From the NCBI GenBank assembly GCA_947000775.1, contig CAMQGK010000008.1, positions 1,250,001-1,314,000 of the forward strand: a stretch of 64,000 bases of DNA. The letters run 5' to 3'. The notes below the pieces were generated by a model. That model was not told the DNA's origin, searched no databases, and saw only the letters and a list, made by a program, of their open reading frames with translations. Below are positions 23,901 through 33,963 of this stretch, one piece after another. The translations under genes and the position numbers were made by a program. This DNA is from Pterois miles (lineage: Eukaryota; Chordata; Actinopteri; Perciformes; Scorpaenidae). Every line of letters starts with the position of its first letter. The stretch's first letter is position 1.

Positions 23901-26900
23901 GTGGCGTTGTAGCTGAGACCAGCTGGTGCGTCTTCAACACAGGGACGCTGTAGTGAGGCTCGAGGTGAGCAGGACAGTAAGACGCCAAGCACGCCAGGCA
24001 AGACATGGTGGCTTTGTTTCGTCTGGTCCCACAGCAGAAATCGCAGGCGACATCTGCTGGGCCGGCACAGGCCAGAGAGGGAGAGGGCTTCTTCTTTAGC
24101 TTCTCAACAACCTGATAAAAAGAGGGATGGTGATAAATACTGTGGGTCACTCGACACACAGGAGAAAGAGAGAATACACATCTACCAAGGCTTCAAAATC
24201 TTTTAAAATCGTTATTATCGTTATTATGTAAAACATTACATTTAATTATCTTCTTAAAAAAAAAAAAGACAATGATTGTAACTGGTTAGTCATGATGTTT
24301 AAATAGAACCTATTTCATTTCTTACAGCCATTTAAATATATCATGTTTCTGTAGTCTAACCTACAGGCAGTGGTGGATAGCAACTCCAATTACTCCAATT
24401 TTGAAGCATTTCTACTTTATTTCAGTACTTCCATTATATGCTACTTTATAATTCTACTCCACTATATTTCAGACTCAAATTACTAACCCTAACCCCTCAC
24501 CCTAACCCTAACCCTACTAACCCTAACCCTACTAACCCTAACCCTAACCCTACTAACCCTAACCCTACTAACCCTAACCCTAACCCTACTAACCCTAACC
24601 CTACTAACTCTAACCCTACTAAGCCTAACCCTACTAACCCTAACCCCTCACCCTAACCCTACTAACCCTAACTCTAACCCCTCACCCTAACCCTAACCCT
24701 ACTAACCCTAACCCTACTAACTCTAACCCTACTAACCCTAACCCTAACCCTACTAACCCTAACCCTACTAACTCTAACCCTACTAACCCTAACCCCTCAC
24801 CCTAACCCTACTAACCCTAACCCTACTAACTCTAACCCTACTAAGCCTAACCCTACTAACCCTAACCCCTCACCCTAACCCTACTAACCCTAACTCTAAC
24901 CCCTCACCCTAACCCTACTAACCCTAACCCTAACCCTACTAACCCTAACCCTAACCCCTTACTCCACTACATTTACTTAAAAACTTTAGTTACCTTGCAG
25001 TTAAGGCTCATCAATACCAATATAATCACCAATACTCAAAAAAATCAGATTATTAATATTACTGGTCAAACTACATACAGTATATGAAGTACTTAAAATT
25101 AGCTCCACCTTTACTGGCTGCAACATTATAGTAATGTATTCACACATCAATAATATATTCACTTTATTCTGACATGAGCCATTCTGCACAAGGTGTGCTT
25201 TTACTTTGGTACTCTAAAATATATTACTACTAATACTTTTGTTCTTTAACTTTAGTAAAATTTTTGAATGCTTGTAAGAGTATTTCTACACTGTGGATCT
25301 CAGTACTTCATCTACCACTGCCTACAGGTGAAACAGCGTGACATTTTGCAGGACCATTCAGAATTTGATTAAACTGCAATGTCCACAAATCTTCTATACA
25401 CAAACGTTATGTAAAAAATATATATATTATTGATAAAGACTGAATACAACTGATAGATAGGGTGGTTTAAAAATGTTTGCAAGTAATTGCAAATTGAAAT
25501 TGAGTTTGTGTAGAAATAGTTGTGGTTTAACCCCAAGAGATCCACGGTGCCGGGGACGATCCCGACCTACTTTACTGTCTTTCAGAGGCTCTGGCAGGTC
25601 CAGTTTTAGGGCTAGAGTGAAGCTACATATATCATATGGTATGGTACACACTAGTATGGTATGCTAACTTGTTAAGAAGGAGGCTAAATAACACTCCAAA
25701 GCTAAATTTTAGCAAGGAAAAACTGGTATGGCCATTTTCAGGGGTCCCTTGACCTCTGACCTCAAGATGCCCACTTTATGATAATCACATGCTGTTTTAG
25801 GCAAAAACCATTCAATGTTTTTCATGCAGTATAAATGTATTTTTGCCAATTCTAAAAATGATGTGTTTGAATATTTCTGCATACTTACAAGTTGGGTATC
25901 ACTGTAAAGCTGCGACTGTATTAATGTGTGATGATGTTAGTCCCCATAGTAGCCATTTCATTGTAGTGAGACCATTTTTTCGAAACTTGACATCACTGTA
26001 TAAAATGGCCTGTGGTGACCTCTAATATAGTCACAGCCTCCTGAAACTTTACAGCCACAAACTAGAGATCTAGAGTATTCAGAGGATGGGTGGCTTTCCT
26101 AACTAAACTTACAGTAAGGGCGTTTCTGAGAAGTTTCCACTCACCATCCCATCACCAAAAAATGCAATTCCTGCAGAAATCTCAAAATGTCTAAGGTTTT
26201 TGATACCAAATCACAGCATGTTTTTTTCTATGGTGCTCCTCAAAGTCTTGGTACCTTGATGTGGTATTCTGGAGGGATTATTGATCATTTTTATCAATTC
26301 TCAGTAGATAAAAAATAGTTAAATTTAGCACCCAATCTGTGTCACAAATGGTATCAAACCAAACATTGCTCGAACAACTTATGAGACATAAGAGCATGGG
26401 AATCACCATAATATACTTCTATCATAATGTTCTAAGCCCTTACAGCCTTTTATAATTCATTTGAAGTAATTAATTCATCAATTAATTCTTGTTTATTTCT
26501 GATTTTTAGGAGAACAACTTGTAATATAGTGCCGAGCTGCATTAATCTTCAGCTTTCAGATGATGCGCACCACTTCCATGTGACATCTACTTTCGACCTG
26601 CTATCTCCCACTAAAGACCCCCTTTACCCCACTAAAAAAAGACTAAAACGGGTCTACTGTGGGTTTCAGAGGCAAAGAAAAACACAAGTTTGCTTCTACA
26701 CATTTCAGGTGTCGCAATAAAACAAATCTGAAATCTAATTATGAATTTCAGGTACCGTCCACTTAGACATACCGTATAGCATACTGTGCTTTGACATTTG
26801 TAGTAAAAAAAAAAAAAACCAGCCTAATATTACATAGAATCCAGTGTTTTGTTAGAAAATAATGATTTAGTTGACTTCTGTACATACAGTGTTTTAATGG

Positions 26901-27237
26901 ACCAAAGTGGAAAAAGCAGCCGCTGTAATAAGTGTCTTAAAGATAATAGTAATAGTTATTATGCTGTATACTGTTTGTACCACTACTTCCAAGAAATCAC
27001 CTCAGCCAGCATGTTGTTCCTCCTCAGACCAGGCCTCGGATTGAAGGTCTCCCTACATTGGGGGCAGCTGTACTCTCCCTTCTTCTCTTCCTGGTCCCAG
27101 AAACCCTCAATACAGCTTTCGCAGTAACTGTGTCCACAGGGAATGGTGACTGGCTCTTTTAGCAGGTCCAGACATACTGAACAGCAGAACTGATTCTGGT
27201 CCAAATCAACACCGCATTGCTGCTGCTGCTCTGCCAT
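20950..27237 (-). CDS. finTRIM-type TRIM protein B (RING, B-box, coiled coil, PRY-SPRY)
   Basis: Paralogue of finTRIM A and likewise a probable RING-type E3 ubiquitin ligase. Minus-strand exons with AG/GT borders: 27001-27237, 23755-24111, 22837-22932, 22365-22598, 21736-21898, 21592-21651, 20950-21479. They total 1677 bases, 558 residues plus TAA. RING: C19, C22, C34, H36, C39, C42, C58, C61. B-box region at 80-198; coiled coil about 199-308; PRY-SPRY about 383-558 with WEVGW, LDYKLGTLSFY and TFTQPLYPGLGL. Start chosen at ATG 27237 (MAEQQQQ) to match gene A; an in-frame extension to 27276 begins with GTG. RING and B-box exons are almost identical to gene A at DNA level, while the SPRY exon is strongly diverged. 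An ISRE-like sequence lies about 32 bp upstream of the ATG. Introns contain a telomere-like array and several repeats. Confidence 0.93.
21955..22235 (+). repeat. Interspersed repeat with 'gcatgttctccctgtg' core
   Basis: Contains 'tttgcatgttctccctgtg', 'gcgtgggttttctccgggtt' and 'cttcctcccacagtccaaa', a core found in many vertebrate genomes as a LINE/SINE 3' part, and ends in a GGAT-type tail. A short reverse-strand fragment of the same repeat lies at about 61640-61720. It lies in a finTRIM B intron. Confidence 0.7.
23060..23600. repeat. MITE-like repeat with an internal inverted repeat
   Basis: An inverted pair, about 'ttactgtaatacctattt' (23230) and its reverse 'aaataggtgttacagtaa' (23408), with 'cagatgttttc' and 'gaaaacatctg' just inside, could fold into a hairpin of about 200 bp. 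The flanks look like the rest of an interspersed element. A poly(T) of about 22 bases follows at 23609-23630. It lies in the finTRIM B intron between the 96-bp exon and the B-box exon. Confidence 0.55.
24480..24960 (+). repeat. Interstitial telomere-like array (CCCTAA with CCCTACTAA variants)
   Basis: About 480 bp of vertebrate telomere repeat CCCTAA mixed with the 9-bp variant CCCTACTAA, often as a 15-bp unit (CCCTAA+CCCTACTAA), plus CCCCTCA variants. It lies inside finTRIM B intron 1, within an interspersed repeat: the motif 'actccacta(t/c)attt' occurs on both sides (near 24455 and 24962). It is embedded in ordinary gene DNA, so it is not a chromosome end. Confidence 0.9.
24961..25330 (-). 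repeat. Interspersed repeat flanking the telomere-like array
   Basis: Sequence of the type 'agtacttcatctaccactgcc' at 25302 with 'ttactccactacattta' near 24960 is a widespread fish repeat as I remember it. Diverged relatives lie at about 31860-32190 and 59500-59760. The left part of this copy is at 24365-24475, so the telomere array splits it. Confidence 0.5.
25540..26000 (+). repeat. Interspersed repeat family R1, copy 2
   Basis: Matches the copy at 1970-2480 in blocks: 'ctagagtgaagctac', 'ggggtcccttgacctctgac' and 'gcccactttatgataatcac'. It lies in finTRIM B intron 1. Confidence 0.6.
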
Positions 27238-27268
27238 TTTCAAGGTTTGAGGAAGACGAGCACATGTG

Positions 27269-27280
27269 AGTTTCACTTTC
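27269..27280 (-). promoter_or_regulatory. ISRE-like interferon response element upstream of finTRIM B
   Basis: Minus strand GAAAGTGAAACT, an exact match to the ISRE core GAAANNGAAACT, 32-43 bp upstream of the finTRIM B ATG. ISREs bind IRF/ISGF3 factors, and finTRIM genes were first described as virus/interferon-induced genes in trout, so an interferon response of this gene is plausible. No equivalent exact match was found upstream of finTRIM A. Confidence 0.7.
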
Positions 27281-27399
27281 TATTCCTACATAGAAACTTA
27301 TGATGCATCACAGGCGGGGCTTTTTAAGAGCTGCACACCTCCCTCCAACGTCGTCAAGGGCAGAACCTATACTGACGTCAGTCTGTCTTCAGTCTTTTT

Positions 27400-28340
27400 G
27401 CCACCTAATGTTAGCTAAATGTAGTAAATCTAGCCATAAACTAGCACACCTACTGCATAACTTTAGCTAAAGTGAGGCAAGCCTAGCTAAAACTAGCCAT
27501 AAACTAGCATATCTAACATTAGCTAAAATGGTATTCCTGGCTACAATTAGCCATAAACTAGCACACCTACTGCATAACTTTAGCTAAAGTGAGGCAAGCC
27601 TAGCTACAATTAGCCATAAACTAGCACACCTACTGCATAACTTTAGCTAAAACAGGGTAAACTATGAGTAAAACTAGCCATAAACTAGCACATGTACTGT
27701 CTAAAGTTAGCTAAAGCGAGGTAAGCCTAGCTAAAATTAGCCATAAACTAGCACACCTACTGCATAACTTTAGCTAAAGTGAGGCAAGCCTAGCTAAAAC
27801 TAGCCATAAACTAGCATATCTAACATTAGCTAAAATGGTATTCCTGGCTACAATTAGCCATAAACTAGCACACCTACTGCATAACTTTAGCTAAAGTGAG
27901 GCAAGCCTAGCTACAATTAGCCATAAACTAGCACACCTACTGCATAACTTTAGCTAAAACAGGGTAAACTATGAGTAAAACTAGCCATAAACTAGCACAT
28001 GTACTGTCTAAAGTTAGCTAAAGCGAGGTAAGCCTAGCTAAAATTAGCCATAAACTAGCATATCAACATTAGCTAAAATGGCTCCTGGCTAAAAGTAGCC
28101 AAAAACTAACTGCTGCACTGAGAAAGTAGAAAAGAAGAAAAGGTTGGTGTTCTCACACTCCACAAGCTAATTAAAGCAGCTATAACATTAGCTTAAACAG
28201 GGTAAAACTAGCCATAAGCTAGCACACTTAAAATATTAGCTAAAATGGGGTGAACCTAGCTAAAAATAGCCATAAATTAGCATACCTAGTGTTAGCTAAA
28301 ATGATACACCTGACTAAAATTAGCAATAAACTAGCATTAC
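27400..28340. repeat. Minisatellite with 307-bp higher-order repeat (5 x ~61 bp)
   Basis: Monomers of about 61 bp built on 'tagccataaactagca' and 'ttagctaaa'. The stretch from about 27490 is repeated from about 27795 (markers 27511 and 27818, spacing 307 bp) with nearly no differences, so five monomers form a higher-order unit. The right part (28070-28340) is more degraded. The array begins about 160 bp upstream of the finTRIM B start codon. Confidence 0.9.
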
Positions 28341-30064
28341 AGTGGCAACTGATACATCTACTTTTCTTAGTTTAGTGATGATATTAGTTATTAAAAAGGT
28401 CAATGTCAATGATTATAATATGATGGATTGAAATGCTTTGAAAAATAGTCTCACTTTTTAAACAATATAGTTGTTATTGTAGACCTTAGATTATCTAAAA
28501 GAGTTGTTGTCTTTGTTTATAATTGGGTTTGAGTCAGTTATGGTTAAACGATAATCAATTACCTTCAAAACTTTACATGTTGAATCATTTTATAAAAACA
28601 TAAAGGAAGTGAGTGAATATTTGTCGCGGTGGTGGCCGAGTGCATTTGCCAATAGGTGTCCCACATTTTGCTGAGCCCACCCTAAATAAGGGGGACAAAA
28701 TAATAGAAACACCCTTTAGTTTGGTTATCAAATTTTCTCTATGATCAAATGAAGTCAAAAATGTAAATCTTGACAATGCAGATTCCAGTGGTAGATGAGA
28801 TGATGACTACCTTTAGCCCACATGCAACTACCCTGGAGGAGTGAGATGAATTAAAGGTAAGCTATGCTACTTTCATTTATACCTTCAATCACTTCCACTA
28901 AAAGATGAATATTGAAAATACATCTTCTGACGTCTTAATATCAGATTTCATAAATAAATATATTGTAGTTTGTAGTTTTTTTTACATAGACAGCAGCTCC
29001 AGAATCCCTGTATGACATAAAGTAGAGGCATTATAAGACAAAAATTAATCCAATTATGATAAAAAAATAATAGAGTCAAAACATGAAATGTGTTTTACGA
29101 TGTCTTCTGTCCATGGGACTACTGTTTTTTTCAATATACTCAAAGACTAAACATAGATTGATAATAAGATGGCTGTATCAGAAACTACAAGGACCAAAAT
29201 CAAGTATTTGGTATCTATGAACTGTGAACAAGCTGGATATCAAATATATGCACACATATGCAATGTGAAAAAAATATGGAAAACATTTCATGAAGTCAGT
29301 GTTAGTGTTTTTCCAAATTTTTCAAAAATCTTGTCTTTGATTATTAATAAAAGTGTGATCTAAAACATTTAACTTTTAACTTTTCATTGTAAACTTTTAG
29401 ATACATGCCCAAAGTATGTCCATACCAAATTTCAAGACTATATTTAATTGTAGATGGCAAGACAAATGAGAGACTGAAAAAAACAGATCAACACATATTG
29501 GATCTGATTCAACTTTATTGTCATTGCAGAGTACAGGTACTGAGACAACGAAATGCAGTTTAGCATCAAACCAAAAGTGCCAAAAAACAATAATATATGG
29601 AATAAGTATTAAAAAAAACAGTACACACAGCTGTTGTTGAATCATTAAAAACAAAAAAAAATTCAATAAAGAGAAAAATAGTAAAAATGCAGCATTCTGC
29701 ATCTCAGTCATGGAAAAAAATAGATCATTTTAGATTATTAATCACTTTAGTCTTTCAAAAAAAAATTTGATTTAATGATTTCCTAACTCATTCAAAGTCT
29801 CTTTAAAACAACTGATTTTCCTTGGGAGCAAAATTGAATTACATGTGATCAATATTTTCTCAAATACATACTGTATTATTGTGACACTCACAATTAACAG
29901 CAGGAACAGGAAGTAACTACGGGCTGATTGATAAATCCAGGTTTCAAACTAAATGTCTCACCCATCCATGTTGGTTTTTCCAAGCTTTATGCGCTTTATA
30001 TAACAAACATCAATCTCCTGCTCCTATTGTCGGTGCTGTTTTTTTAATCGGCTGCGACCACAGA
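28341..30064. other. Intergenic between finTRIM B and GIMAP-2
   Basis: No gene found. Around 29500-29640 there is a SINE/LINE-type tail ('caactttattgtcattgcag', 'gagacaacgaaatgcag'), a recognised fish repeat type. The rest is AT-rich without structure that I can name. Confidence 0.5.
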
Positions 30065-32218
30065 TTACTTCCAGATAGCTTTTACTGTCTTGTCTATGGC
30101 TTGCCCTGTAGTTTCTGCTCCTTCAGCTGCGTCGTATCCTATCCGAACACCCTTTACTACCCCCTTTAGTGCGGCTGACGCAACCATTCCTCTTGCTGTT
30201 GATGTTAGTGCTGAAAAATCTGAAAGATCCTGAACATTTCTAACAGTATCTGCAACCATCCCTACCACACCAAGCAAAGCTCCCAACAATGCGCCTGTTG
30301 CAGTGCTTGCTAATCTGATCAGTAGCTTGTTAAATACACTAACTTTGGCTTTATTTCTAATCTCTTCCAGTGACATGTTTCCTGAAGACTGCCTAATGAG
30401 TTCTTCCTCTATCTGTATTTCCCTTTTCACTGCTTGTAGCATCTCATTGGTGTAGCAGCTTCCTGTGTGTGCCTCAATCATCTTGTCCACTGTGTTTAGT
30501 AGCTCTGCCACCTGGAACCGGTTACTCCTGTAGTCGTCCTCTTCGCCGTTTTTCCAGTATTTATTATCAACGACGTGGCACTGGCCGCCGCACTTCTTCA
30601 CCAGATCACTCAGATTTCTGTTCTGACTGACAAACTCCTCAATTGTCATCCCTTCACAGAGCTGGTCACCATGTGTGAAGACAACGGCGGCATATTTGAA
30701 AGCTTCCTCTGAGAAATACTGACATATTTTAGTGATGACAGCCTTCTCTTGCTCTGTGAATTTCTCCACTTTAAGCACAATGAGAAAAGCGTGAGGTCCG
30801 GGAGCGCACTCGGTGATGCACCTCACGATCTCGGCCTTGAGCATCATCTCAGACCCACACGTGTCAAAGAAACTGTGAGTGTCGATCAGTTTGATGCTTT
30901 TCCCATTGACAGATTTGGTTTCTGCATGAGAGAGACTTGTTTCAGAGATAGGAGAATGGTTTATCTTGAACACATCTTCTCCGAATATAGTGTTGGCCAG
31001 GCTGCTTTTCCCAGCTCCGGTTTTTCCCAGTAGGACAATCCTCCTGGAAGTCAGCACTACAGAAGAGAATAACGACTCTATGTAAGTAAAATACATTTCA
31101 CTTGTACTTCTGTTAACTTGTCCTCTTGTTACTGAAATTGTATGTTATGAACAATGACATTAGTGCTGCATTGAATTGTGGGATATTTATTTACTATATA
31201 TCCTGGACTTGGTGTCCAGTGTTCCATACTGTAATATTTCACCATAAATAGTGTGCAATAAGTGCACTATTTATCCACTATCACATACTGTGTTAGCATA
31301 CTAAATAGCATGTTTGTATGGAACTCAATCATGGTCTGTCTTAGTTTACTTTTTCAGCATGCTAACATGCTAATTAGCACTAAACACAAAGTACACTAGG
31401 GGAGATTTAAAATGCCTAAATGAAAACAAATAAAAGTGAAATATGATTCATATGGGAATATCTATTTCCTTTTTTTATGTATGCATTTACTATGACATAT
31501 TTACATGAAATACATATGCTGTACAGTTGTTTAGCATTACAATTTGTATTATATTGAAATTTTCTTTTATTGTTTTTTTACTGAGACATTTTAAATCCTC
31601 CATAGTACAGCTGAAGCCGATGGGAATGTAATGTGTATTGCAAGAATACAGTATTGAACAAATTATATTTTTGGCCTGAAGATGGAGCCAGATGAAAAGT
31701 TAAGGGATCACCAAAGTGATTACGAGTCCTCTAAAATTATCATCAACTGTGAACTTGGCCCATAAATCTAAAAAACAATGAAAACATTGTGTCAGGTCAG
31801 GTAATGTTTTCTATGGATAATTTTTCATTTTTTTCTTTAAAAAATGTGTTTGGCACTAATACAATGCTGAGTTAGGTATTTCCATTTCATGATACTAAAT
31901 GTACTTTTTACTCCACTATGCATATCTGACAGACATAGCTACTATATCCCTTAAGTAAAATGTTATTTAAGTAAAAGTATCTAAGCAAAATGTACTTAAA
32001 GTAGAAAAATGTCCCCATTTATTATGATAATATGATTATACTGTTGGGTAGTTTAATCTTTATTTTCATTAAGTAACATTTTCAACAATAATACTTTTCA
32101 ACAATACATGTAATGAAGTACTTTTACAGTGTAGTGTTGCTACTTTTACCACATACAGTAATCTGAATGCTTCCTCCACCATTGCACCGATATGAAGCAA
32201 GCTCGACTCACCGTCCAT
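30065..32218 (-). CDS. GIMAP-2: AIG1-type GTPase with altered G3 motif
   Basis: Two coding exons: 32212-32218 (ATGGACG, then GTGAGT) and 30065-31056 (acceptor GTAG), together 999 bases, 332 residues. P-loop GKTGAGKS at 13-20. The G3 motif, DTPG in all paralogues here, is DTHS at 61-64 (DTHSFFDTCG), so the conserved glycine is replaced by serine. The AIG1 block CITECAPGPHAFLIVLKV, THGDQL and DNKYWKN are intact. The C-terminal region has a hydrophobic segment (GALLGALLGVVGMV) and a second hydrophobic/Ala part. The family binds GTP and many members sit on membranes through C-terminal anchors. Loss of the G3 glycine could impair hydrolysis or the switch; the gene is otherwise open and intact. The 1.1-kb intron contains part of an interspersed repeat. 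Confidence 0.9.
31860..32190. repeat. Interspersed repeat in GIMAP-2 intron
   Basis: Phrases such as 'taagtaaaagtatctaa', 'cttaaagtagaaaaatgt' and 'atgaagtacttttac' mark the same fish repeat family that surrounds the telomere-like array at 24.4-25.3 kb. Confidence 0.5.
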
Positions 32219-33241
32219 AGTGCAAAAAAAATGTAGTCACCCGGACTGCTGGATGTTTTTCCACCTGTCCTCTTGCTGTGGTTGGACTGTACTTTCCTAA
32301 TCCATAACCAGTTATCAAAACATTTTTAAATCATTTCTAAAGGCAATTATAAGCCAGTGTTGGGATGCATATCTTTTGTTCCAGTTAAAGTCCTTGTAAC
32401 ACTATTTTGAATCAGCCTCAGACAGGGTGGAAATGTTTTCCTCATGCCGGTAAATAGGACATTACAGAGGGTCATGAATGCATGAATGACAGTTTCCAGA
32501 TGAGCAGGTTGAAGTAGAACCTCATGTGATGCTTAGTAGACACCACCCTGACTCTGCAGGCCTACTGTTTAGGGTGGAGACTGTGGTTGGGAAAGTACAG
32601 GTTTAATCGGTTTAATAATGGAAACAGTTGTATTCAGGTGGAGAGTATGAACAGGCTCTATAACCAGACCAGACTCCACCCATCTGGACAGATTCTGACT
32701 GAGACATACTCACCCAAAGGTACAGAAAACTATTGATAAAGTTAAATACAGCAACAAGACAATGAAAATTAGGTTCCCCTCCAGCTAAACTGCGTTCTCA
32801 ATTAGGTTTACGTTTTGAAAGAAACATATTTTATTCCAGATTACGGCCACAGTTTTTAATGTTGTAAATGGAAACAAAACAAAAACTCAGCGTAACATTT
32901 GTCGCGTTACGGTAAATTCAAATTAGTCAACACTAACTTTTGGTTTCACACGGGACAGCGGTCTTGCGGTTGAAAGTCCAGTGTTTGTTCGGACTATGAT
33001 CAGAAACATATTTATGATTTGTCAAAAAACAAACAACCCTATCCCAACTTGTCAAATACCACCGTTTGGCATGTGCCCCTCGCCATCGGATACCGACGTA
33101 TGCAGGCACAGTAGCCTGTATTCTTCATTAAAAAAGGGCAGACCGAGGACGGCGAATACAAAAGCTGTTGTTTTGATAGAAATAAAGTGACGTCTGCTGA
33201 CCTTTTGACCCCAGTGTTTTCCATCTTGACTTTAATTGTTA
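32219..33241. other. Upstream flank of GIMAP-2, no gene
   Basis: Promoter side of GIMAP-2. No TATA box, ISRE or exon could be assigned with confidence, and small reading frames here have no support. Confidence 0.45.
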
Positions 33242-33963
33242 CCTCCACCAAGGAGGTTATGTTTTTGCCGGCGTTTATCTGTCTGTTTGTCTGTGTTCAA
33301 GATAACTCAAAAACTTATGGACGGATTTTGATGAAATTTTCAGGGTGTGTCGAAAATGTGAAAAGGAAGAACTGATTTAATTTTGGGGGTGATCCGGAAG
33401 AAATCCTGGATTCTGGATCACTTTGAAATTTTCATTAACATTGGGGTAAATGGGACCCAAAAAATAGTTTCTCAATATCTCTGGTAATTGTTGCCCAAAG
33501 CTCATGAAATTTGACTCAGGGATTTACAATGTGTACTTCTATCAAATCCCAAAGGCTGATCCAGATCTGATCCAGATGGCAGATTTTATAGCAATTTATA
33601 TAAAACAAATGGGGGTACTCTTACATTTTGGCCTACTGTGCATTTAATATTAGAGGTAGAGGCCGGTTAGCTCAGTCGGTTAGAGCGTGGTGCTGATAAC
33701 GCCAAGGTCGTGGATTTGATCCCCGTAAGGGCCATGATTGTTTCCCAAATTTCCCTCCGGGGATTAATAAAGGTTCATCTTATCTTATCTTATCTTTGAG
33801 ATTTCTCACAAGTGGCATCGTGTAGCTGAAACAATTCCGCATCTGAAGTGTGTCAATGAATTTGATCTAGCTTTAATACTTGAGGAGATAGATCCAGAAG
33901 AAACCGTCAGGAGGGAAACTATGGTGCTTGGCGGAGGTCTGCGCTCTCTGAGTGCTTTTCTAA
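33242..33963 (+). mobile_element. Helentron/HINE-like element H1, copy 1 (with SINE insertion)
   Basis: Starts ACCTCCACCAAGGAGGTTAT and ends with a small hairpin then CTTTTCTAA. A 12-bp inverted repeat is asymmetric: ACCTCC(A/G)CCAAG at the 5' terminus and CTTGGCGGAGGT about 25 bp inside the 3' terminus. Both flanks carry T. The element is ~0.57 kb without inserts; this copy is interrupted at 33661 by a tRNA-Ile-headed SINE. No intact protein. Confidence 0.75.
33661..33734 (+). tRNA. tRNA-Ile(GAT)-like sequence, probably the head of a short SINE
   Basis: 74 nt with good A box (TTAGCTCAGTCGG), D arm and anticodon arm (TGGTG-CTGATAA-CGCCA, anticodon GAT). The T arm is damaged: TTTGATC replaces TTCGATC and the stem has G-U pairs and an A-C mismatch; the acceptor stem also has a mismatch. 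It is followed by a LINE-like tail ('ggggattaataaaggttcat') and TCTTA repeats to about 33795, and lies inside element H1 copy 1. I read it as a tRNA-derived SINE or tRNA pseudogene rather than a working tRNA gene. Confidence 0.45.

Noticed and set aside
24438..24656. Plus-strand Asn-Pro repeat frame
   Set aside because: Translation of the telomere-like CCCTAA array, not a gene.
24480..24960. Chromosome end
   Set aside because: The CCCTAA array is variant-rich, only ~480 bp, and has gene sequence on both sides.
27238..27276. N-terminal extension of finTRIM B to 27276
   Set aside because: The extension begins with GTG, not ATG, and would overlap the ISRE-like site. ATG at 27237 matches the start of finTRIM A.
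27400..28340. CRISPR array
   Set aside because: Repeats are head-to-tail minisatellite monomers without unique spacers, in a vertebrate genome.
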